From the NCBI GenBank assembly GCA_027487315.1, contig JAIYDW010000021.1, forward strand, positions 1 to 43,863: a DNA stretch of 43,863 nucleotides, given 5' to 3'. Positions 1 to 7,304 of this stretch are shown one piece after another. Numbering within the stretch: position 1 is the first letter of the stretch; every line of letters begins with the position of its first letter. Position numbers and translations under genes: made by a program. The stretch comes from Verrucomicrobiaceae bacterium (lineage in GTDB: Bacteria > Verrucomicrobiota > Verrucomicrobiia > Verrucomicrobiales > Verrucomicrobiaceae). The notes under the pieces are model-generated. The model did not search any database and was not told the DNA's origin. It was given only the letters and a program-made list of their open reading frames with translations.

Positions 1-21
1 TGATTACTTCATCCCTCCCCC

Positions 22-1389
22 ATGCGCCCCCTCCCTCTCCAGACCCTCGCCGATTTCTGCGGCGGCCGCCTCCTCCAAGGAGACGGCCAGCGTCTGGTCA
101 CCCAAATCAGCACCGACTCGCGGCGTATCGCTGAAGGCGATGTCTTCGTCGCTCTCAAAGGCGACCGCTTCGACGCCCACGACTACGCCGCCCAAGTCGC
201 CGCCTCCGGCGCTTCAGCACTCATCGTCAGCCAACCCATCGAGAGTGTTCCCTGCGCTGTCATCCAAGTCACCGATACCCTCCTCGCGCTGCAAAATCTC
301 GCCCGCGCCTATCGCGCCTGGCACAACCCGCTCGTCGTCGCCCTCACCGGCAGCAACGGCAAAACCTCCACCAAGGACCTCACCACTGCGGTTCTCTCCA
401 AGCACTTCCCACTCTTCGCCACCAAAGGCAATCTCAACAACCACATCGGCCTCCCCCTCACCCTCCTCTCTCTCCGTGACGAACACACCTGCGCCATCAC
501 CGAGATGGGCATGAATCACGCCGGCGAAATCAAGACCCTCGTCGACATCGCCCGCCCCGACGCCGCCATCCTCACCAACGTCGGTCACGCCCACATCGAG
601 TTCCTCGGCTCCCAGGAAAACATCGCTTGGGAAAAAGCCACCCTCCCCGTCAACGTCCCCGCTTCCGGCCACGTCGTCCTCAACGCCGACGACGCCTACA
701 CACCTCGCATCGCCCGCCTTTGCCAGGCCAAAGTCATCACCGCCGGCATCGGCAGTGGCGACGTCTCCGCTCAAAACCTCATCGCTTCTTCCACCGGCAC
801 CACCTTCACCCTCGACTTCGCTGGCACACGTGTCGACGCCACCCTGCCCCTCCTCGGCCGCCACATGGTCGGCAATGCCGCTCTCGCCGCCGCCATGGCC
901 TGGTCCCTCGGCATGGCTCCAGACGCCATCGCAGACGCCCTCAACTCCGCTCAGCTCTCCGGCGGTCGCCTCGAACCCAAAGTCCTCTCCGGCATCCACT
1001 TCCTCGACGACTCCTACAACGCCAACCCCGACTCCATGATCGCGGGCTTGCAAACCCTCGCCGAAACGGACGCCCCACGCCGCTTCGCCGTCCTAGGCGC
1101 CATGGGCGAACTTGGCCCCCACGCTGCCGCCGGTCACGCCCAAGTCGGCGAGTTCGCCGCCTCCCTCGGTCTCGATGGCCTCTTCACCGTCGGATCCTCG
1201 GACGCCGCCCGCATCACCGATGCCGCTCGCTCCGCCACCTCCACCACCATCGCCCACTTCCCCGACCACGCCTCCTGCGCCGCCCACCTCCGTGAACTCC
1301 TCCTTCCTGGCGATCTCGTCCTGCTCAAAGGCAGTCGCTCCTCCGCCATGGAAAAAATCCTCACCCACTTCCAGCCCGTCTCTGCATGA
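22..1389 (+). CDS. murF: MurF, UDP-MurNAc-tripeptide--D-Ala-D-Ala ligase
   Basis: This cytoplasmic ATP-dependent Mur ligase adds the D-Ala-D-Ala dipeptide to UDP-MurNAc-tripeptide and completes the soluble peptidoglycan precursor. The 455-residue length is normal. The N-terminal substrate-binding domain includes the TDSRR motif (residues 31-35). The ATP loop GSNGKTS lies at about 110-116. The central domain has the EMGMNH segment and the C-terminal ligase domain has DDSYNANPDSM, a MurF hallmark. The gene opens the murein cluster and its stop overlaps the mraY start (ATGA at 1386-1389), which suggests translational coupling. The preceding gene lies outside the window. No strong ribosome-binding site is visible upstream. 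The family call is secure. Confidence 0.96.
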   Translation: MRPLPLQTLADFCGGRLLQGDGQRLVTQISTDSRRIAEGDVFVALKGDRFDAHDYAAQVAASGASALIVSQPIESVPCAVIQVTDTLLALQNLARAYRAWHNPLVVALTGSNGKTSTKDLTTAVLSKHFPLFATKGNLNNHIGLPLTLLSLRDEHTCAITEMGMNHAGEIKTLVDIARPDAAILTNVGHAHIEFLGSQENIAWEKATLPVNVPASGHVVLNADDAYTPRIARLCQAKVITAGIGSGDVSAQNLIASSTGTTFTLDFAGTRVDATLPLLGRHMVGNAALAAAMAWSLGMAPDAIADALNSAQLSGGRLEPKVLSGIHFLDDSYNANPDSMIAGLQTLAETDAPRRFAVLGAMGELGPHAAAGHAQVGEFAASLGLDGLFTVGSSDAARITDAARSATSTTIAHFPDHASCAAHLRELLLPGDLVLLKGSRSSAMEKILTHFQPVSA

Positions 1390-2510
1390 TCTATTGGCTC
1401 TACGAATACCGCGAGCTGTTCTCTTCCGAGGAAGGGCTGCTCTACAAGGTCCTTAACATCTTCAAATACCACACCTTCCGCGCAGGCGGCGCGGCTCTCA
1501 CTGCCTTTGTCTTCTCCGTGCTTTTTGGCGACCGCCTCATCCGCAAATTGATCTCCCTCAAAATCGGCCAACCCATCCGCTCCGCCGAAGAGGTCAACAA
1601 ACTCTTCGAACTCCACGGCAAAAAAGCCGGCACCCCCACCATGGGCGGCATCCTAATCCTCGCCGCCGTCGTCGTCTCCACCCTCCTCTGGGCCAAATGG
1701 GACAACGTCCTCGTCTGGACCGTCCTCTTCACCACCGTCGGCCTCGGTCTCCTCGGCTTCTACGACGACTACCTCAAGATCAGCAAAAAGAACTCCAAAG
1801 GCGTCTCCGCCCGCCTCAAACTCACTTGGCAAGGCGGCGTCGCCCTCATCGCCAGCATCCTCTTCGCCTACGTCGCGCGCGATGCCACCATCCTCCGCGA
1901 ACTTCACATCCCTTTCTTCAAAAACGCCATTATCACTGACATGGGCGTCTTCGCGGTTCCCTTCTTCGCCATCATCATCGTCGGCGCATCGAACGCCGTG
2001 AACCTCACCGACGGCCTCGACGGCCTCGCTACCGGCTGCTCCCTCACAACCACCCTCGCCTACGCCGGCTTCGGCTACGTCTGTGGCAACGCCCGCTACT
2101 CCTCCTACCTGGACGTCCCGCACATCCCCAACGCCGCAGAACTCCCCATCATCGCCATGGCCCTCGCAGGTGCCTGCCTCGGCTTCCTCTGGTTCAACGC
2201 CCACCCCGCCAAAATGTTCATGGGTGACACCGGCTCCCTCGCCATCGGCGGCTGCATCGCCGCACTCGCCATCGGCTGCAAACAGGAAGTCATTCTCGTC
2301 GTCGTCGGCGGTGTCTTCGTCATGGAGGCCATGAGCGTCATCATCCAGGTGATCTCCTTCAAAAGCCGCGGCAAACGCGTCTTCCGCATGTCCCCCATCC
2401 ACCACCACTTCGAACTCGGTGGCTGGCACGAAAACCAAGTCATCGTCCGCTTCTGGATCCTCTCCCTCATCTTCGCCCTCGTCGGCCTAGCCACCCTAAA
2501 AATTCGCTAA
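1386..2510 (+). CDS. mraY: MraY, phospho-MurNAc-pentapeptide transferase
   Basis: This integral membrane enzyme transfers phospho-MurNAc-pentapeptide from UDP to undecaprenyl phosphate and makes lipid I. The 374-residue protein has about ten hydrophobic segments. It shows the family motifs: the acidic pair in FYDDYLK (Asp127-Asp128), NLTDGLDGLA near residue 209, GDTGSLAIGG, and the histidine motif SPIHHHFELGGW near residues 336-347. It starts inside the murF stop codon and is followed after about 39 bp by murD. Those 39 bp are filled by a 7-bp tandem repeat. Product and role are unambiguous. Confidence 0.97.
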   Translation: MIYWLYEYRELFSSEEGLLYKVLNIFKYHTFRAGGAALTAFVFSVLFGDRLIRKLISLKIGQPIRSAEEVNKLFELHGKKAGTPTMGGILILAAVVVSTLLWAKWDNVLVWTVLFTTVGLGLLGFYDDYLKISKKNSKGVSARLKLTWQGGVALIASILFAYVARDATILRELHIPFFKNAIITDMGVFAVPFFAIIIVGASNAVNLTDGLDGLATGCSLTTTLAYAGFGYVCGNARYSSYLDVPHIPNAAELPIIAMALAGACLGFLWFNAHPAKMFMGDTGSLAIGGCIAALAIGCKQEVILVVVGGVFVMEAMSVIIQVISFKSRGKRVFRMSPIHHHFELGGWHENQVIVRFWILSLIFALVGLATLKIR

Positions 2511-2511
2511 C

Positions 2512-2549
2512 TCAATCCGCAATCCCCAATCCGAAATCCGCAATCCCAA
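2512..2549. repeat. heptamer tandem repeat directly before murD
   Basis: About five 7-bp units (CCGCAAT, CCCCAAT, CCGAAAT, CCGCAAT, CCCAAAT) fill the whole gap between mraY and murD, and the last unit runs into the murD ATG. The same heptamer family occurs at 7425-7458 inside a gene. The repeat occupies the place where a ribosome-binding site would be expected, and none is visible. Confidence 0.8.
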
Positions 2550-3881
2550 ATGCCCCGCCTCGACACACAACGCATTGCCATTCTCGGCGCCGGTCGCTCC
2601 GGCCTCGCCGCAGCCAGGCTCGCTCGTGTCCACGGCGCTTCCGTCACGGTCTTCGACACCGGCACAACCGCCGAACTCAAATCCAAACTCGCCGCTCTCG
2701 AAGCCGAATCCATCCCCTTCCTCATCGACCAAGCCGCCTCCGACCTCGTCGTCACCCCCGGCCAGTTCGACCTCTGCATTACCAGCCCGGGCATCGACGA
2801 ATCCTGGCCCCTCCCGCAAAAATTCATCACCGCCGGTGTCCCTTTCACCGGCGAAACCGAGTTCGCTTTCACCTTCTGCTCCACACCCATCATCGCCATC
2901 ACCGGCACCAACGGCAAGAGCACCTGCACCGAACTCATCGCCAACATCCTGAACGGCTCCTGCCTCCGCTCCCTCCCCTGCGGCAATCATGGCGTCCCCC
3001 TTTCCGAAGTCCTCACCTCCGGCCAAACCTACGACGTTCTCTCCCTCGAAATCAGCTCCTTCCAACTCGACACCATCGCCACCTTCCGCCCCCGTGTCGG
3101 CATCTGGCTCAACTTCGCCGACGACCACCTCGATCGCTACCCCAACCGCGAGGCCTATTTCGCCGCCAAAGCCCGAATCTTCGAAAACAGCACTCCAGAT
3201 GACCTCGCCGTCGTCCTCCATGGCGAACCCTTCCCCATCGGCTCAGCCCGCCGCGCCACCTTCTCCGCCTTCGGCCTCCCCGCCGACTTCACCTTCTCCG
3301 ACGGCACTTTCTACGCCCACGGCACCGCCTTCGGCTCCAGCGCCGACCTGAACCTTCTTGGCCGCCACAACATGGAGAACGTCCTCGCCGCCCTCATCGC
3401 CTGCGCCGAATTCGGCATCACACCAGCAGCCGGCCTCCAGGCCCTTAAATCCTACGGCGTCCCCCCGCACCGCTGCGAACTCGTCCGCGACTTCGATGGC
3501 CGCCGCTACATCAACGACTCCAAAGCCACCAACGTCCATGCCGTCTGCGCCTGCATCCGCGCCCTCGACGAAACCGTCGTCCTCATCGCTGGCGGCCTCG
3601 ACAAACACCTCGACTACACCCCCCTTCGCGATCTCATCCCCGGCCGTGTCCGCGCCATGGTCACCATCGGCACCATCGCTCAATCTTTGAAGGCCCAATT
3701 CGAAGACCTTATCCCCTGCCAAACCGCACCCGACATGCCCTCCGCGGTCTCCCAAGCCCGCGCCCTCTCCCTTCCCGGAGACGCCATCGTCCTTTCCCCC
3801 ACCACTTCTTCCTTCGACATGTTCAGCGGCTATGCCGAACGCGGAAACGTCTTCCGCACCGCCGCCCTCGCTCTAACCTAA
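2550..3881 (+). CDS. murD: MurD, UDP-MurNAc-L-Ala--D-Glu ligase
   Basis: This cytoplasmic Mur ligase adds D-glutamate to UDP-MurNAc-L-Ala. It is 443 residues long. The N-terminal Rossmann-like domain has GAGRSGLAAARLA starting near residue 13. The ATP-binding loop is GTNGKST at about 119-125. The central EISSFQLD segment and the C-terminal NDSKATNVHA motif, typical of MurD, are present. The ATG at 2550 is preceded by a heptamer repeat rather than a recognisable ribosome-binding site. It follows mraY and precedes a LysM protein in the same orientation. Secure assignment. Confidence 0.96.
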   Translation: MPRLDTQRIAILGAGRSGLAAARLARVHGASVTVFDTGTTAELKSKLAALEAESIPFLIDQAASDLVVTPGQFDLCITSPGIDESWPLPQKFITAGVPFTGETEFAFTFCSTPIIAITGTNGKSTCTELIANILNGSCLRSLPCGNHGVPLSEVLTSGQTYDVLSLEISSFQLDTIATFRPRVGIWLNFADDHLDRYPNREAYFAAKARIFENSTPDDLAVVLHGEPFPIGSARRATFSAFGLPADFTFSDGTFYAHGTAFGSSADLNLLGRHNMENVLAALIACAEFGITPAAGLQALKSYGVPPHRCELVRDFDGRRYINDSKATNVHAVCACIRALDETVVLIAGGLDKHLDYTPLRDLIPGRVRAMVTIGTIAQSLKAQFEDLIPCQTAPDMPSAVSQARALSLPGDAIVLSPTTSSFDMFSGYAERGNVFRTAALALT

Positions 3882-3930
3882 CATCCCTTTCTTTAACCAA
3901 CCAACACATCAACCCAAACACATACCCACA

Positions 3931-4953
3931 ATGAGCACACCAAAAAAGAAAAACAAAGGCACTGACCTCCTCGATAACCTCCTCGGCGGCGAACGCCGTC
4001 GGCACCAAGTCGCCATGATCACCGAAGAAGGTGACTGGAATCAACACGAATCCAACAGCGGCATGGCGCGCGTCTTCGTCGTCATGCTCCTCGTCCACGT
4101 CGTCCTCATCGGCAGCATCATCGTCTATGACTTCATCGGCACCGAAGAGACCCAGTCCGCTCCCGCCCCTGTTGTGAGCAAGACCCCCACGACCGATCCC
4201 CACGAACTCTCTTCCACTCCTGTGAAGAGCTCCCTCCCTGAGGCCACCACCTCCGCCGTCGCCAGCTCCTCCGATATCCCCACCAGCGGCGAATACGAAG
4301 TCAAATCCGGCGACTCTCTCCCCACCATTGCCGCCAGCCAAGGCGTCGATATCAAGGAACTCATCGCCCTCAATCACCTCGAAGACGGCAACATCGAGCT
4401 GAATCCCCTCACCATCCTCAAGCTCCCTGCTCGCAAAGTCGCCGAGCCCGCTCAAGTCGCTGTCGTCAAAGACTTCCCACCCATGCCCGTAGCAAACGCC
4501 GAAACCCCCAGCGCTCCTGCCGCTGCGGTCATCCCAATCGAGCAAACCCCACCCGCCCCTCTTCCGGCAGTGGTCTCTCTGGCCGACAACCAACCCTCCA
4601 TCGACACCACTCCCGCCCCGGCTACACCCGCCATGGACTCAGCTCCGCCCGCTCCAGCGCCCGCACCCGTCGCCGAGCCCGCCAAACCCGAGCCCGTCAA
4701 ATTGGTCGCTCCAAAACCCGTCCCAACCCCCACCCAAATCGCTGAGAAAAAACCCGCCCCCAAGACCGAACCCAAACCTGCCGCCAAAACCACCTCCTCC
4801 GGTAGCCGCAGCCACACCATGGCTAAGGGCGACACCCTCTACGGTCTGGCTCGCAAATACGGCGTCTCCGCTGCCGCCATCCAAAAAGCCAACAACATCA
4901 GCAAGCCCGAGTCCATCCGCGACGGCGCCAAACTCATCATCCCAGCCAAGTAA
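3931..4953 (+). CDS. membrane-anchored protein with two LysM domains in the murein cluster
   Basis: The 340-residue protein has a short charged cytoplasmic N-terminus and one transmembrane helix at about 47-67. A LysM domain follows at about 122-166 (YEVKSGDSLPTIA onward). A long Pro/Ala/Lys-rich linker spans about 170-290, and a second LysM lies at about 293-338 (HTMAKGDTLYGLARKYGV onward). LysM binds GlcNAc-containing glycans, so the protein probably anchors the inner membrane to peptidoglycan. It sits between murD and ftsW. The type II membrane topology resembles that of small divisome proteins, but no sequence link to FtsL or FtsN is seen. Its exact function is not known, and a division or elongation role is inferred from position only. 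Confidence 0.85.
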   Translation: MSTPKKKNKGTDLLDNLLGGERRRHQVAMITEEGDWNQHESNSGMARVFVVMLLVHVVLIGSIIVYDFIGTEETQSAPAPVVSKTPTTDPHELSSTPVKSSLPEATTSAVASSSDIPTSGEYEVKSGDSLPTIAASQGVDIKELIALNHLEDGNIELNPLTILKLPARKVAEPAQVAVVKDFPPMPVANAETPSAPAAAVIPIEQTPPAPLPAVVSLADNQPSIDTTPAPATPAMDSAPPAPAPAPVAEPAKPEPVKLVAPKPVPTPTQIAEKKPAPKTEPKPAAKTTSSGSRSHTMAKGDTLYGLARKYGVSAAAIQKANNISKPESIRDGAKLIIPAK

Positions 4954-4993
4954 GATCCAACCGATCTAACACCCCTCCGCCGCCTAACCAACC

Positions 4994-6130
4994 ATGGCTT
5001 CTCGTTCTGGCATCCTCTTGGTGATTTGTGCAGCTGCTCTCATGGGTCTGGGTATGACCATGTTAGCAAGCACAAATTTCTATCTGGAAGCCGACAAAGG
5101 CGGCGGAGAAACTTACAAGAACGTCTGGAGCCAGGTTCGCTGGCTCCTTCTCGGTATTGGGTTCCTCATTCTCGGTGCCAACGTGAACTACCAGCGCCTC
5201 CACCACGCCCGGTGGTGGCTGCTGGGACTCACTCTCCTCGCCATGGTCGCCTGCCTCTGGGACGTGACCGGTCGCAAGGTCAACGGCGCCAGCCGCTGGC
5301 TCGCCGTCGGCGGCCAACCCTCCGAATTTGCCAAAATCGCTCTCATCGTCGCCCTCTCCGCCTGGTTCGCCAAATACCAGGCCACCACCCGCCAGTTCCT
5401 TCACGGCACCCTTTTCCCCCTCCTCATCCTCGCCGCCGTCCTCGTCGCCTTCTGGCTTCAGCGTGACCTCGGCAACGCCATCCTCACCGGCATCGTCGCC
5501 CTCGCTGTCATGTTCACCGCCGGCACCCGGGTTTTCCATCTTGTCGCCATCGGCCTTGCCGGCGTTGGCCTCGCCGCCGCCGCCGTTTTCGCCATCCCGA
5601 ACCGTCTGGCCCGCGTCAAAGCCTTCCTCAACAAAGGCCATGACGATATGGACCTCCAACAGTGGGTCTCCCAACTCGCCTTCGGCTCCGGTGGCCTCGA
5701 TGGCCGCGGCCTGGGCGAAGGTCGAATGAAACTTTCCTACCTTCCCGAAGCCCATACCGATTTCATCTTCCCCATGATCGGTGAGGAACTCGGCTTCTAT
5801 GGCACCACCGCCACCCTCCTCGCCTTCGTCCTGCTCGTCATCGGCGGCATGTGCATCTCCGCCTATGCTCCCGACCGCTTCGGCAAACTCCTCGGCATGG
5901 GCCTCACTTCCCTCATCGCTTGCGAAGCCCTCATGAACATGGGCGTCACCACCTCCCTCCTCCCCAACAAAGGCCTCCCTCTTCCCTTCGTTAGCTACGG
6001 TGGTTCAGCCCTGCTTGCCGCCTGCCTCATTCTCGGTATCCTCCTCAATATCCATCGCCAGGGCGTCTACCTCACACGTGATCAACTCCCCATCATCCGC
6101 AGGAAGTCGCGCTGGACCCCCCAAATGTAG
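4994..6130 (+). CDS. ftsW: FtsW/RodA-type SEDS glycosyltransferase
   Basis: This polytopic SEDS-family membrane protein polymerises lipid II glycan strands at the divisome together with a class B penicillin-binding protein. It is 378 residues with about ten transmembrane segments. Signature stretches are PEAHTDFIFPMIGEELGF in the second half and LPNKGLPLPFVSYGGSAL near the C-terminus. Placement between murD and murG supports FtsW rather than RodA. No PBP gene (ftsI) is in this window. The stop is 10 bp before the GTG start proposed for murG. Confidence 0.94.
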   Translation: MASRSGILLVICAAALMGLGMTMLASTNFYLEADKGGGETYKNVWSQVRWLLLGIGFLILGANVNYQRLHHARWWLLGLTLLAMVACLWDVTGRKVNGASRWLAVGGQPSEFAKIALIVALSAWFAKYQATTRQFLHGTLFPLLILAAVLVAFWLQRDLGNAILTGIVALAVMFTAGTRVFHLVAIGLAGVGLAAAAVFAIPNRLARVKAFLNKGHDDMDLQQWVSQLAFGSGGLDGRGLGEGRMKLSYLPEAHTDFIFPMIGEELGFYGTTATLLAFVLLVIGGMCISAYAPDRFGKLLGMGLTSLIACEALMNMGVTTSLLPNKGLPLPFVSYGGSALLAACLILGILLNIHRQGVYLTRDQLPIIRRKSRWTPQM

Positions 6131-6140
6131 CCGATCCCAC

Positions 6141-7253
6141 GTGTCCCAGTCCTCTCCCTCCAAGACCCTCTCCTCCGTCCTCATCGCCTGCGGTGGCACC
6201 GGCGGTCACCTCTACCCCGGCATCGCCGTCGCCGAAGTCCTCAAAGCCCGCGGCCACAAAGTCCTCCTGCTCATCAGCGAGAAAAAAATCGACGCCCTCG
6301 CCGCCTCCGGTCACCCCGACCTCACCTTCACCACCCTCCCCTCCCTCGCCATGCCCCGCCCGTGGTCGCCGAAAATGATCGGCTTCCTCCGCACCCTCTG
6401 GACCAGCTACCGCGCCTGCCGCAAACTCATCCGCCAACATCAAATCACCACTGTACTCGGCATGGGCGGCTTCACCTCCTTCGCTCCCCTTTACGCCGGC
6501 AAAAAAGAAGGCTGCCAAACCTTCATCCACGAGTCCAATGCCATCCCTGGCAAAGCCAACAAACTCAACGCCCGCTACGCCTCCACCATCCTCCTCGGCC
6601 TCGACCCCTGCCGCTCCCACTTCCCCGCCCACCCCGACATCCGCACCGTTGGCACGCCCATCCGGTCCAACATGTCCCTCCCCCCGGACCAGGATCCCTA
6701 CGCTTTCTTCAAACTGAATCCCGCCCTGAAAACCCTCCTCATCATGGGCGGCTCCCAAGGCGCTCGCGGCGTCAACCGCGTCGTCGGCTCCGCCCTCCCC
6801 GCTTTCGAGCAAATGGGCATCCAACTCCTCCACATCACCGGACCCACCGACTACGAGGAAGCCCGCAATATCTACGCCAATCACCCCCTCCTCCCCCAGC
6901 ACGTCGCTGCCTTCTGCCACCGCATGGACCTCGCCTACCGCGTCGCTGATCTCGCCATCGCCCGCGCCGGTGCCTCTTCCCTCGCTGAACTCACTCAATT
7001 CGGCGTCCCCAGCCTCCTCATCCCCTACCCCCACGCCGCCGAGGACCACCAAACTCGCAACGCCGAAATCTTCGCCCGCTCCGGTGCCGCACGCCTCCTC
7101 CCCGAAGGCACGCTCAACGATCAAATCCTCGCCCGCGAAGTCGAATCCATCCTCCTCCATCCCGACGTCGCCGCCACCATGAAAGCCGCCGCCCTCAAGG
7201 CCGCCACCCCCGACGCCGCCCGCACCATCGCCGACGTCCTCACCGGCAAATAA
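6141..7253 (+). CDS. murG: MurG, lipid II-forming GlcNAc transferase
   Basis: MurG is a peripheral GT-B glycosyltransferase that adds GlcNAc to lipid I and makes lipid II. Motifs seen are ACGGTGGHLYPGIAVAEVL near the N-terminus, HESNAIPGKANKL, GGSQGARGVN, and the UDP-sugar motif GASSLAELTQFGVPSLLIPY with HAAEDHQTRNA. The frame is open further upstream into ftsW. The GTG at 6141 gives a 370-residue protein of normal size starting just before the glycine-rich loop, so it is chosen as the start. The murein cluster ends here: no murC, murB, ddl, ftsQ, ftsA or ftsZ follows. Confidence 0.94.
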   Translation: MSQSSPSKTLSSVLIACGGTGGHLYPGIAVAEVLKARGHKVLLLISEKKIDALAASGHPDLTFTTLPSLAMPRPWSPKMIGFLRTLWTSYRACRKLIRQHQITTVLGMGGFTSFAPLYAGKKEGCQTFIHESNAIPGKANKLNARYASTILLGLDPCRSHFPAHPDIRTVGTPIRSNMSLPPDQDPYAFFKLNPALKTLLIMGGSQGARGVNRVVGSALPAFEQMGIQLLHITGPTDYEEARNIYANHPLLPQHVAAFCHRMDLAYRVADLAIARAGASSLAELTQFGVPSLLIPYPHAAEDHQTRNAEIFARSGAARLLPEGTLNDQILAREVESILLHPDVAATMKAAALKAATPDAARTIADVLTGK

Positions 7254-7304
7254 CTCGAGCCTCGCAGCTTGCAAGCCCAAGCCCCCCACCGCCGTACTCC
7301 TCTG

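Noticed and set aside
1-21. Ribosome-binding site or end of an upstream gene before murF
   Set aside because: The 21 bases begin with TGA and are pyrimidine-rich, but too little sequence is present to assign either.
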